Shown: positions 22,791 through 34,669 of the stretch, one piece after another
How the letters are laid out: each line of letters begins with the position of its first letter
How positions within the stretch are numbered: the stretch's first letter is position 1
NCBI GenBank assembly: GCA_021234155.1
Contig: JAJEKV010000205.1
Location: 293,501 to 357,500 of the forward strand
Source: Isoetes taiwanensis
Lineage: Eukaryota; Streptophyta; Lycopodiopsida; Isoetales; Isoetaceae
Direction: 5' to 3'
Length of the DNA stretch: 64,000 bases
Translations under genes and position numbers: made by a program
The notes under the pieces: generated by a model
Database searches by the model: none
What the model saw: the letters and a program-made list of their open reading frames with translations, nothing else
Told to the model about the DNA's origin: nothing

Positions 22791-25440
22791 GATAAGCTTA
22801 CATTTTTAGTATTGGTGGACCTGCACAAGCCACCAGAATGTTTGAAAAGGTGGACGTTTGGTATACCAAATCTTATGGACATCGAAGTTGCTATCAGGCA
22901 AATGCCTCAATCAGCGCTTCTGTCTGCTCTGGTCATAATGGCAACGTTGACAATTCTCAATATAAGCCAGCACCTCATATGCTCTTAATTCAGTAGAATA
23001 ACAGTGAAGATGGACTTAGTGAACCCTTGCTTTGCATGCTGCTTAGAAACTTCGAGGGTTACACACCCCAAAGACAGAAATGCTACATTTGTTTTCCATC
23101 TTTCTGATAATTATCACCTCAGCTTATGGTAATTACTACACAATCACCATTTGCTATTAGATCCCCAAGATGAGTTTGACCCTCATGCAACTTAAAAACA
23201 AGTTAAACATGAATTGCATTGGCTTCTAAAAGGCTTGTTATTCCACTGATCACAATAGACTTTGAATCCGATACTGGCAAACTGGCAAGGGCCTTAACAA
23301 TTGGCAAAATATTGAATTTCCTCTGGTCTCATGCATACAAAATAGGACTTCTGCTCGTGGAAATCTCTAGTTTACCGATATCTCTGCATTTGCAAAGGCT
23401 TTCTCAAAGGTATAATCTATTTCCATTACTATACTTCACATTTTTAGACCGGATAAAGATCATCGACTTGGAATTTGTCAAATGAAAGAACTGTGTGTAA
23501 GATACATCATACAGGATATGTTCTGCAAAGAATTAAGGCATTCTAGAGAACTTCTAGCCATTGTCAATGCAAAGATGAGACTGAGAGGGCAAAAAAGAAT
23601 GGGGCATCCAAATCTATAATCTGGCGAGAAGAAGCTTTGGTAGAAGGATGTGCAAAAGCATCTCTATGGTTGGAGCCCCAAATTCGAACCACAAGCCTCT
23701 GCATTATTCAAAACTTCAGAGCATCAGCAAGCATCCGCAGAAAAATGCTTCTTGCTTTCTCCAGGGCGATGAAAATGGGCCACGAAACTTGAACAAGAAG
23801 ATTGGCCTTTTTCTGAGTTTGGAATCATTTCCAGAGGCAATGGAAAGGTTTTGTATTTTCTTTAGGGTTTCCCGATTTTGCTGAATGGAGATGGCTATAG
23901 CAGAAATGGAATCCCAAAGACGAAGCAACAGAAGTTTTTTTTTCCTTTTTTTTAGGGTTATCTGATTTCGCTGAAGCATGGCAGAACCAAGACGTAGATA
24001 TGGCAGAAATGGAACCCCAGAGGTTTTTTCTGTTCAAGAACAAAGAGCATCATTTTCATGTTGTGGCCAACATCGCCAGAGAGCTAGTCATTTTCATGTT
24101 GTGGCCCTTGCTTTTTGCTTGCAAAAGAAAAAAGGCATTGTGCTAAACCTGAAAAGATAACAAAAGCCAATCTCTAGCATTAACTAATATCTAGCATAAC
24201 AAAAGCTAGGACCTCATTAGCACCAAATGAATCCGCCAGCAACAACAAGTATGAGAAGGCAAGGTCCAGAGGACAAAAGTTTTGGGGTTTTATGTATATG
24301 AATGGAGTAATGACAACAACAGCCTTTAGATTGTTTAAGAATCCAAATCAACGGCCCAAAAATGACGCACTCTAAATATAGGAAAACCATGCCAAAAAGC
24401 ATATAAAGTTACAAAAATAACCCCCTATGCTAGATATTGTTCAAGAAATTGAATGTAATTATTTATCTTCTAATTGCTAACAAAAAATGGTCGTCAAAGG
24501 ACAAGATGGAGAAGAGAGAGTGGAAAGAGGGTGTTATGACAATAGAGAGTGGAAAGAGGATGTTATGACAATTGAGGGCTGGAGGCCCAAGATTGTTATA
24601 GTAGGGCATAATATCTGAGTTTGTAGGTGTTATCCGCCTTAACGGACTGGCCCGAGAGCTTTATGGTGGTTTCCATAACAACCTAGATGTTTATGCCATT
24701 TGGCATAACAAACTAGGTGTTTATGCGCCCTTAATATGTTATTGGTGGATAACACCACTGCAAGAAACGACTAAGATATGATCCCAGCCAGGCTGTTAAG
24801 AATTTATAACCTTGTACTGGGATAGGAGTAATTCAAATTCAAGCCCAGATCAAAGCCGCAGCTCAAATACCCACCCCCAAAACCCTTCTTGATTGTGCTC
24901 CAAATTCTGTTGCATTTAAGACCATCGTCAATCCTTTTACAAAATCCTCACATTCAGCCACTGTAAAAAGACTATGTTTTATGACTCCAAGATAGCGAAG
25001 AAAATGGCACCCGCTTGTTTAGTTTCTTGCTCCTGAGAAATAATAGAGAATCCGCTTACAAGATCAAACCAAACATATTTTTGAAACCGAATAAAGAGTA
25101 TTGCTTTAAGATCAAACACATTGAGCAGATGCGATGGAGCAGCAGCCAAAGCAGAGCTTAGGCGCGATGCATTTGAGATGGTTTTGGCCTGCAAAGAATT
25201 GAGCAAAATAAGACGACTTCAAAAAACAAAATAAGATTCGATTACAAATAGCTTTTTGTTACTTGATATGAGTATGGGGAACCTTTCGGATAAAAAATAA
25301 ACATTTTTGAATTGTATGCTTTCGGGTTTAAATAAATCGCAAGCATCCACAATGCCGAATGAAGAGCTCAGAACAAGCTCAAAAAGGGTTCTTTCAAAAA
25401 TAGCTGCATTCATTGACTTGCCTAGAATTTATTATAGGAA
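22791..25440. other. No gene recognised; small tandem duplication
   Basis: No ORF with recognisable domains. A 29-bp unit (AGAGAGTGGAAAGAGG plus GTTATGACAAT) is tandemly duplicated at about 24,514-24,572. Around 24,640-24,770, several CATAAC/GTTATG palindromic phrases suggest an uncharacterised repeat. Confidence 0.35.
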
Positions 25441-25479
25441 AAACTACAAAATGCCCTTATGTTTTGAAAAAATTCACCA

Positions 25480-25830
25480 GATTCCCCTAAGTTTCCATAA
25501 TTTTACTAAACCGGCTTTCCACGGAAACCCTTCCGGGTTTTCAATTGGAAAGCCGGAAGGGTTTCCATTAAAACCCGGAAGGGTTTCCACAAAATTATTT
25601 TTCAAAATATTTACACACGTGAGCCTTTATGGCTCACGCCTTTCCACACGGACGCCCGACATTAAGGCGCACGTCCATCGAGCACACGTCACTCAAAATT
25701 CAAATTTTGAGTGGAAACCCTTCCCGATTTCCTTGCATGATGGAAAATAGGAAGGGTTTCCACAGGAGGAGGAAAACAGGTTAGGTTTCCACATGAGGAG
25801 GAAAATAGGTTAGGTTTCCACATGCAGTTA
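25480..25830. repeat. Palindromic GGAAACCCTTCC cluster
   Basis: A 19-bp arm GGAAACCCTTCCGGGTTTT (25,523-25,541) is perfectly inverted at 25,570-25,588. A second pair, CCGGCTTTCC / GGAAAGCCGG (25,511-25,520 / 25,547-25,556), interlocks with it. Further hairpins follow: GTGAGCC-TTTAT-GGCTCAC (about 25,620) and ACTCAAAATT/AATTTTGAGT (about 25,690). Several GGGTTTCCAC and AGGTTTCCACA repeats continue to 25,820. No ORF is convincing. Confidence 0.8.
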
Positions 25831-25860
25831 GAAACTCCATGGGGTAAGATTAACTAAGAA

Positions 25861-28800
25861 TTGAGACCAGCTTTAATCTCAAAAATTTTGGCACTTAACA
25901 CCCAATATAACATGATCTCAAAAATTCTGGCACGTAACACCCAACATAACATGGAACTTCTTGCAAGGTACAAATTATGGGAAGTCCTGGTTTTAGATCA
26001 TGGTTCCTTCGGTCAATTTATTTTGATATCAAAGCTTAAAATTGAATTGAATTGAAGGCGTGCAAACATATTGAAGTTTTAGAATCTCGTGTATTAAACT
26101 GCCATGCATGTACAATGTTTGACCAGGATAGTGCGTACGTGTGAAGTTGCACTCTATTATGTTGCATCATGGCACTATGCTCTACATAATCTCTATTGCA
26201 TAACCTTTGTCTTTGTTAAATATTCTTCTTATTTTACATTCACATCAAGATATACGCCAAAATTTGCGTAATATACAAAAATGGTTTCATTCAAGATGCA
26301 AACAAACCACCACAATCTCCATCCCCGATTTTAACCTGTGCCACAAGATTACCCCTCGCTTAGTTTGCTTTTAAGCTAAGTTTATTATATAAGCATGCTG
26401 ATCCTGCTTTTATTTCAAGTGAAAGCCATATTGTTAAGAGATGGGTATCATTACTTCAGCTCTTCTTATTCACATTTACATCTAGACTTACACTATATAT
26501 GCATTTAATGCAAAAATACAGCTCCGTTCAGGATGTAAACTTAATCCCCATATCCATCAAGGGTAAAACCCAAGCCACAGCCAGAAGGTAACTTTCATTT
26601 GGTTGATATTTTATTCTTATAATGTAATCTAGACATGTAGAGTTATAATGCAAGATTTACTCATGTTTATCTTAAACCACATCTTCCTAAAGTTATTTAA
26701 GTTTGTATCCTTCAAGAACTTGTTATTTTTTGTTTTTTTCTTCAAGAACTTGTTATTTTTTGTTTTTTTTCTTTAAACATCTTTAGCTCAGAACCAAATA
26801 TCTATTCTTTACACCTTATTAGCTTTCTGAATTATACTAACAGTCATTTGGTAAAGTCTATTAAGTTTGTCTCCATCCAGAACTTATTATCAATTTTTTC
26901 ATATCCTAAAAGCTTCCCAAACTATGATAACAGTCATTTAAATTTCAAACAGATTCAAAGTTTTTCATAATCAGTGTTTTTCATTTACAACATGACACTT
27001 CATATATCCGAATCAATATTCCATGCTTTCATTTTCTATTATCAAGTATTTATCTTTTCAAGTAATAGATTTCTTCTCAACTTCAACTATTTTCAAAAAA
27101 TGTTTACAATATGCTGTTTATGACCTGTACATTCTATGCACAGCCTAACTTTAGTTTATCAGCTGTAAGAACCCAAGCTCTTCATGGGTGACAAAATGTA
27201 CAGCTCGTCATGACAAAATTGTTTCACAAAGTACATCTGAAAATGTTATTCTAGTGCTTATGGAAAGCTCACATACGTTTCAAATCCGTTTTCCATACCC
27301 CTTTAAGTACCTATCCTAGCATAAGGAGTTCTACGAAAACATAAATCCATAGAAATTATTGAAGAGATGATACTTTCTCATCAGATAAAAATCAAATATC
27401 CTCAACAAGAACCTGAATCTTTTTGCCTCCAGATATCTGTGAATTGTATCAGATCTTTTTGTTCTTGTTTAGCCTCCACCATGTTTCTATTATCCATGCC
27501 TTACTAACTTGGCTCATCAATACTTTGGCTGCAGATATTCTACTTTAAGCATATGCATATTGTTAGACTTTGATCAAAATTTTGAGCATAGAAACCGAGC
27601 AACAAGACTATTCGTAGAGAGCAAGGGCCCTAAGGATAAAGTATAGTATCAGCCTATGACTAATAGGCCTTCATAATTTTTGCAAATCCCAAGCAAATTT
27701 ATGCTACATCTTCTAGTCTAAAGTCATACCTTTATCTCAGATCCATAAGCTGCATATTGCATATGAGAACTTGGCAAAGCCATTTAAAGACATCCAAAAG
27801 TTGGAGATGCTTCGTCATTGAATTTGCAAGCACTAGCCTTAGCAGACGAATCTCCTTCCCACTACCATATATTACTATCAGCAAATATCTTGCCTTTGAC
27901 AACTGGAAATATCTTGCTTTTGACACTGTCCATTTTTTGAAAAACTTGGATTTGTTCTGGACATAGAATAGCACAGCATAACTTTGCAGATTCATACCTC
28001 TTATTGCTATTGCCTGCGGTATGACAACACTATGCAAAATCGAACCATGTATTGCCACAGATCTTCAAGAGCCACAAATCGATTGCAGCCAAGGCAGATT
28101 AGAGTGCAACTAGGATAAACTTTAGTGGCCTGTATAACATATCTCATGCAAAACCATGCCATGTAAAACCATATGGACTTACCTGGATTATTTTCTTCCA
28201 GGCTTCTGTATTTTGTCATGATCTGGCATAGTCATGATGATCTGACACAAATTCCACATCATATAAAGCTTTGGATAACCACAGCATCCAAGAACCCCAA
28301 AGTTCGTAAGAGGGCAAATCTGAGTTGAAAGCTCATATCAACAAAATCTGTACATACGAATCTTTGAAGGCAGATGTCCCAATCAGAGCCAGGATTGTTA
28401 GTATGGTAAAGATATGGCTTTGTGCTCTGCCTGGGGCAGATTACCCATCTTAAAAACCCTGTCTAGTCGGATCAAGACTTCACACCATGGCACAGAGCAG
28501 TTTCATCATAAATCGATGCACATATTTGTAGCTCCTGAAACCAATCCGGCAGCCTAGCCACAGGCAACTAAGAAACAGTGTATCAGGCATGTAACATCAC
28601 ATTTGATCGCTTCAAAATGTAGAGGGACCACTGTGGCCGCATGGCACAGAGCATTTTCTCCCCTTTGTCCCCAGAAATCCAGAAATCCAGAAATCTTTGC
28701 CGAAATCCAGAAATCTTTGCCAAAATCCAGAAATTGAACGCTGGTATCGCCATAAATCCTCAAGTTTTTTGTTAGTAATCTTCCACAAATCGCCAGAAAT

Positions 28801-29005
28801 CGAATCCTGAATCGCCACAAACACTTTCTTAATCCTTGCCTCAGAAACGCTTCTTCAATCTGAAACCTGAAACCTTGAATCGCCAATTGCAGCTGGAGAA
28901 GAGGGGAGAAGAAAAGAAATTGTTTCTAAAAAGCCTCTTCTAAAATAGCCGTGGGAATTAAATCTGTTCATTAATTAACGGCAGCTATATCTTCAACCGA
29001 AAAGA
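25861..29005. other. No gene recognised; minor repeats
   Basis: AT-rich. A 30-bp tandem duplication (starting TTCAAGAACTTGTTATTTTT) lies at 26,711-26,770. Short tandem CCAGAAATC(TTTGCC) units lie at about 28,675-28,735. Minus-strand open frames at 27,732-28,886 have no recognisable domains. The first 55 bases repeat TCAAAAATT(T/C)TGGCAC twice. Confidence 0.4.
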
Positions 29006-29010
29006 CTTTT

Positions 29011-29085
29011 AGTGGAAACCCTTCCGGGGTTCTAATATGGAAACCCTTCCGGATTTCGGATTAGAACCCCGGAAGGGTTTCCACT
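29011..29085. repeat. Perfect 26-bp palindrome related to the 25.5-kb cluster
   Basis: Arms at 29,011-29,036 and 29,060-29,085 are perfect inverse complements, beginning AGTGGAAACCCTTCCGGGG. The 23-bp loop itself contains GGAAACCCTTCCGG. The core 12-mer is the one repeated at 25.5 kb, so both belong to one repeat family. Confidence 0.9.
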
Positions 29086-29485
29086 AATTTATTTAATAAC
29101 CCCAAATGGGGGGAGATAGTGTGAGCGGTCACCAACCAACGTTTTGCAATATATTGCGGCTATATTATAAGTTCAATTTTAAACGGACACACTATTGTGT
29201 CTAGGAAACTCTCTCTCTGCGTCTTCTAATGACAGATTTAAGATATGCTTTTGATTATCCTTAAGGTGTGTATTTTGGCCAAAAAAAAGAATTTATCCAG
29301 AGATACCAGACTTGATTCTGCCACTTGATTAAGTTAGAACATCCACAGACTCTGCACAGAATTGTGTTTAAGATAATAAGTAGAAACCTGCAAAGCAGCC
29401 AAATAGAATGAACCATGAACTTTAGTTCCCAAAGCTTCAGCCTGCACAGGCACACTTTGTAGATTAAAGCTTCAACTATGACGCC

Positions 29486-31773
29486 CTAAGCTTTCCGACA
29501 CAACGCAGCCGCAATTTGTGCACCAATTTGAGCATTATTTTTTATGAGTGCAATATCTGAGAATCAATTAAGGGTTGCATCTTTCAAAGGTGGGCTACAC
29601 AACTAGAAGGAAACAAAAGGATACTTGCAGCTAATGATGCCCCTCCAGTACGTTCAGCTACCCGCTTGAGCAAAAATGGTGTCACAGCATTTCCCTGGAT
29701 TCCTTGATTGCTGCATAGACAATATGCATAATGTCCTTGATAAGGGCATATCTTGCTTATTCTAGAGTATAGAGGCATACCTTGCTTCCTGGAGGGATGT
29801 TTCAATTGCAGACTCTACACTCTGGGCAGCAGCTGAATGTGCTTCAGGTATAGGCACACCAATGAGAACGCCTCCCTGCAACCCATATTTTATGTTCGCA
29901 CCTGCACAAATGACAAATAGAAATATTACGTCACTAAAAGTTGACCAATTTAAATTGGAAAACCCTTTTCTTTACGTGTCTTGCGCAGTATTAGCACAAA
30001 GTTAAGACAAACCGTTTTAGTCCAAATATAATATTCAAACAACCAGTATTGACACTTAATATGCACAGGTCATACCCATAATAGCAGCACAATCTTTGGG
30101 TGTATCAGCACGACATGGAGCCTACATTCAAATCCAATACTCATAAACACATGGAGTCGCAAGAAAATATTATGCAATTTGTTTACATTATATTAATTCA
30201 GCCAAAGCTGTGATACATACTTTACAACCACTCTTACGTGTGAAAAATGCTGGAAACTCCTCTGTAGAATAGCTCACAACTGTTACTCCTTGTGTCTCCT
30301 GCAAGCAGTCCAGTTGCAGTCAAAACTATAGTGACAACAAATTCATGTGGATTAAGCCAAAAGAAAATATGACACAACTACTTGTTGGATAGATAAATGA
30401 GATCTTTAATTATGAAGGAAATGGTTAAAATCTAGATATACCAGGTATTCAAGCGTCCTAGGAATGTCAAGTATGGATTTCACCCCGGCACAGATGACAG
30501 CAATGGGTGTTCGTCCAAGTTCAATCAAATCCGACGAGATATCCATGGCTAGGAAGCGCACAATATTATTAGCAAAAGCCAAACTAGATTTTTCAGAAAA
30601 GCTCAAGAAATTTTATTAGCAGCGCATCATTTTCACTCTTAAAAATACTTGGGCTATGCGGGCCTTACTTGATTCACCAAAACGATGGACCCCACCAATT
30701 CCCCCTGTAACAAAAACATAAATCCCGACCTATGAAACAAAAAATTTAATGCTTAATTAAACAGCCAAAATGCATCAAATTTGTGGTTAGATCTTCATGT
30801 TGTTGAAAACACTTACTTTTGCGGCAAAGAATACGGTTGCAGACACGGTTGTTGCACCATTCTGTCTTTTAGCAATCTGCAGACACAATTGTGGCACCAA
30901 TTTTTATTTTGATCTCCTGGTAGAAAACGAAAGAAGCATCAAAATCACTAGTTAAACAACCATTTCAATGTCCTTTTCTTCCATCTGGGATCTAGCTTTC
31001 AAACATGGTTATAAAGAAACATGAACAATGCAAAATAACCAGAATCAGCAATTATTGCAGGCATTCCTATGCTTAATGATACAAACTGTTCCCTCGTATG
31101 AAAGCTTACAGCAACAGGTATATCACGACGAGCAGTCTTCATCACTTTTGACCCAAGCACAGAGATTTTTTCCAGCTCACTCTGTGTTAAACCTATATGG
31201 TAAAAAGAAATGCCCATATTTGTCAGCTTTTCAGAAAAGAAATATCCTCAAAAAAGTATGAAACTATTTTGTACAAATGCACGGCATTTATATACCTATT
31301 GACTAATGCTATCTTTTAGGTGAACCACATGCTCACCAATGCATGGCGTGCCATCAAGGATTGCTATAGTAGCTGGAACAGCTCCATTTCTTCTCACAAC
31401 GGCTTCAACTTCCTTGGCAGTCTCAAAATTTTGTGGATAAGGCATGCCTGGAAAGCCCATATCTCAAACTTTGTCTCATTTTTAAATAATCAAAAATTAA
31501 ACATGACAAGGGTTTACCATGGGAGATTATTGTAGATTCCAGAGCAACAACAGGTTGCCCTTCTAAAAGGGCACGTCGTACAGAGCTCTCGATCCTGATT
31601 CCTATAGCCTCGGCATTTTCTACAAGTACCTGAAGAAAAGGATGAAACCAAATTATCAAACTATACCTTGAAGGAAAGCAAATAGAAACCCAACGGACCT
31701 GGTGAGGTGAATACGAGATATGACGTGAGATGGTCAAAAGTCTGTTGTTAGCTGAGCTCTGCTCCATGCGCAC
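29486..31773 (-). CDS. PUMY: Pseudouridine-5'-phosphate glycosidase, 12 exons
   Basis: Splits pseudouridine-5'-phosphate into uracil and ribose-5-phosphate, the second step of pseudouridine breakdown. Exons (minus order): 31773-31699, 31629-31518, 31447-31337, 31192-31110, 30876-30817, 30729-30669, 30548-30442, 30298-30221, 30121-30076, 29901-29781, 29710-29625, 29556-29486. All introns are GT-AG and the sum is 1011 bp, exactly 336 codons plus TAG. Family motifs run in order: [12 protein letters not shown] (Glu56), [62 protein letters not shown] (Lys191, the likely Schiff-base lysine), [39 protein letters not shown]. Exon 1 adds 25 residues with RLLTISRHI at 11-19, a PTS2-like peroxisomal signal that fits the peroxisomal location of the Arabidopsis enzyme. 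No frame defect is visible, so it is probably functional. Confidence 0.95.
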
Positions 31774-31960
31774 CTATCTGAAATCCTAAAACCCTCCTTA
31801 AAACCTGGACACTGCAAAAATGGTAGGGTAGGGTTTGCAATCGTTTATTTTGCCTTCCTATTATAGCTTGGTGTGTGCATTATAGCTTGGTAGCAGTCAG
31901 ATGACGGCATCTTGTGTGGAATATGCCGGCCCGCCGGATCTCTTGCTTACAGGTCAGCAT

Positions 31961-33060
31961 GGGGTCAAATTGACCCCATTTAATAGCGAGGTCCTTTTTG
32001 GCTCCCGAATTCGGGGTCATCGGCGCCCGAAATTCGCTTAAGCGAATTTGGGGCCGAAATTCGCTTAAGCGAATTTTGGGCCTGAAAAAAAGCTTGCCGG
32101 AAATCGGAAAGTTCGGACGTGGAGGCGCGTCTCCCGAGGCGATGGAGATTCCACCTGCGCGTGTCCAGCACTGCTTGCCCTGCATTCGATTGCGTCCCTA
32201 CCCACACTGTGTACCCGCATTCATTCATCAGCTTGAAATTCCCTCCCGATCCATCCAGCTCTCTCCTCGTCACATTTTTTCCTCCCAATTCGAGCTTGCT
32301 TGCTCCCAAATCAATTTTTCTTGTCGGATTTGACACCCCTGCATAAAAACCGACAAATTTGATGCCACCCATTAGTTTTTTGCTTCCAATTCACGTTTAC
32401 GCTTCTGAACAAGCTTCAATCCGACAAAAATAGAGCATAAATGGCGTCAGACATCCTGTTTGGTTTGATTGGGAAGAAAACAGACTCTAAATCTGTTCCA
32501 AAATGGGTTCAATCAATTTAATCTCAATAAAAACAAGCATCAATCCGGTCGAAAATCTGATCCAGAAGAAGTTCGATTTCAATCTCATCAGAAATAAGCT
32601 TCAATCCGATCGAATTACAGGCAGAAATGCAACCTCTGTAATGCATGCAAGAATAAAAACAAGATAAAATACAGATCCCCAATTTTTTTCATCAAGTGGG
32701 GTCGGAAGACAAGATCAGATGCAATCTGCCTTACATTTCTGACTATTACCAATTTCGCGAGAAAACGCCACGGTTAAGCAAACAAAATGTGCAGAACAGA
32801 AGCGAACAGAAGCCTGCGTCGGCGCTGACAGGCGCTGACAGGCGCTGACGGTGAATTTCGCTTTTTTTCAAATTCACCTGGCCAGGGGAGCATTTTCCGG
32901 CGACGGATTTGCGAAATTCGCTTAAGCGAATTTCACTTTCCCCCTTTTGATATTCGCTTAAGCGAATTTCGCAAATTTGAAAATTGCTTAAGCGAATTTG
33001 GTCCGCGCGAGACCCCGAAATGGGGAGCCAAAAAAGGCACCGATTTAATAGGGGCGCCCC
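31961..33060. mobile_element. 1.1-kb TIR DNA element with gene-capture content
   Basis: The ends are inverted copies: left GGGG...CCCC, then ATTTAATAGCGAGGTCC, TTTTTGGCTCCC and CGGGGTC; right (reverse complement) GGGGCGCCCC, TATTAAATCGGTGCC, TTTTTTGGCTCCC and CGGGGTC. Inside each end lie copies of the near-perfect palindrome AATTCGCTTAAGCGAATT (about 32,034, 32,058, 32,914, 32,951), like subterminal transposase sites. The middle contains a thaumatin-like fragment. There is no transposase, so it is non-autonomous. Target duplication and superfamily are unresolved. Confidence 0.8.
32121..32240 (-). pseudogene. Captured thaumatin-like protein fragment
   Basis: About 40 codons read NFKLMNECGYTVWVGTQSNA and continue into GQAVLDTRRWNLHRLGRR. 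This aligns with the mature N-terminus of thaumatin-like (PR-5) proteins (F-x-NxCxYTVWxG, then AG-x-x-x-L-x-T). No signal peptide, catalytic cleft or downstream cysteines are present, so it is a fragment carried inside the TIR element. It cannot make a folded thaumatin domain. Confidence 0.75.
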
Positions 33061-34480
33061 TTACCCAACACCATGGGTTGGAACAGTATTCAGCCACACT
33101 CCAGCCTGTACAACACAGCAGCACGTGAATACAACACAACAGCACATGAGTACAACACGGCAAATGAAGCAAGTTACAAAAGGACAATCCCTGAATATAT
33201 TTGCATCGTCCAGTGTGCTATTCTGAATACCCAATTCTCAGATAGGCTCTTGGATATAACAAAAGGAAAGAATTGATGCCCGAGCAATTGATCGAAGCAT
33301 AATGGGCAAAATAACTTCGGTAATGGGCAAAAAACCCCGGTAGAGCTCAAGAATCCCAGGATGTTTTTCTCAATCGAATAGGTTGCCCAGCTGCTGAGGA
33401 TTTGGAGGCTCCTCCGGTTCCAAATTAACAAGATTTTAAGGGTGCTTTCCAATGGAAACTCTAAGTCAAATATGAACAACAAAAATTATAGGCGGAAGCC
33501 TTGGAGATGCCTATGGGTGTAATTTGCCCCCAAAACAAAGGCCTATTCTAGCAATCCTTTGTCTCAAAACTTCCATTTATTCCTTTGGAGATCAATAGGG
33601 TATAGCAGGAGATCAGTTGCCGGAATTGTCAGGAGCATATTGAAACAGGAGTTCTTTGAAATTGAAATCATAGCAGGAATATCTACTAAAACCTACTACA
33701 TTTAAAGATCTGAGTAGAGTCCTGTTGTAAGGATAGGCCCACTAGATTGACCAGAAAAATGATAGATAGTAACAATGGCAGCCTGCCCATCCACTTCATG
33801 GCCATGCCGACACCTGCAGGGAACGGATTTAGAAAGGCCTTGGCTGCTCGCCATATGCCCAGGGTGCACGCGGGATCTTATCCGTAGTTCGACCTTCGCA
33901 AGCACAATATATAGCTTCTTCTCAAAACCTACATGCCAGCGTCAGCTTCATACGGATTCAAATACGAATACCCCAGCAAACCTTCAGAAATCTAGAGTTC
34001 TAAAACTACGGTTTTCGATCGGGGCCACATTATTTAATCAAGGTCGAAAGGCCTTTGGTTGAAGGGATGCACTTATAACAAGGTTGTAAATTAAATGAGA
34101 GTGTTGCAAAACTCCCGTTTCAAAGATTCCCTTTAAAAAAAACACTATGCTCTTAAAATTGGTCTTTTTTGGATAAACTTGAGAATTTGAAAAGGTTCAA
34201 TTTTTTTTCCCCATTTTAGCTCCTCATTAAGTGACAAGTCTATTTTTTGCATAGAAACACCCTTGAAAATGGCAAAATATAGATATGAATATATAATCTC
34301 TGAGAGTGAGATATCAAAAACATCAAAATAGAGAAGAAAAAATAATTATTATTTCTTTAAGGTTTTTCAGTACCATCAAACATGTTTGACATGTTATGAC
34401 GTTCTTTTGGCTGAGTAAAAAAAAAATAAAAAAATCAAGAAACAAATGAACACTAGGACACATAAGACAAAAAAATAAAA
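33061..34480 (+). other. No confident gene; one unassigned 95-codon frame
   Basis: A plus-strand frame at 33,775-34,062 begins MAACPSTSWPCR and is basic, Ser/Thr-rich and poor in acids, which could suit an organelle presequence exon. I see no continuation into a recognisable domain and no clear splice donor. At 33,100-33,170 a short repeated ACAACAC(A/G)GCA phrase occurs. Otherwise nothing supportable. Confidence 0.2.
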
Positions 34481-34482
34481 AG

Positions 34483-34668
34483 AAAAGTGTATTCTAGAAT
34501 ACACTTTTGCTTTTCCAAAAATCAAACGTGTATTCCAGAACATACTTTGGATTTTCAAAGAAAGCAAAAGTGTATTCCAGAATACACTTTTGCTTTCCTG
34601 AGAACGCAAAAGTATATTTTGGAATACACCTTTGCTTTCTAAGGAATCAAACGTCTATTCTGGAACAG
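34483..34668. repeat. Five TTCYAGAA dyads at 41-42 bp spacing
   Basis: Palindromic cores TTCTAGAA (34,492-34,499), TTCCAGAA (34,533-34,540), TTCCAGAA (34,575-34,582), TTTTGGAA (34,617-34,624) and TTCTGGAA (34,658-34,665) are separated by 41, 42, 42 and 41 bp. The first and third extend to GTGTATTC...GAATACAC. The TTCnnGAA core also matches a heat-shock element half-pair. It may be a tiny tandem array with unit about 42 bp or a binding-site array. Confidence 0.8.
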
Positions 34669-34669
34669 C

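Noticed and set aside
32933-33187. Cys-rich minus-strand frame crossing the right TIR
   Set aside because: Cys and His come from a short repeated TGTTGTA phrase; it straddles the element boundary and has no domain.
34483-34668. CRISPR-like array from regularly spaced palindromes
   Set aside because: Only five imperfect dyads with no unique spacers, in a eukaryotic genome.
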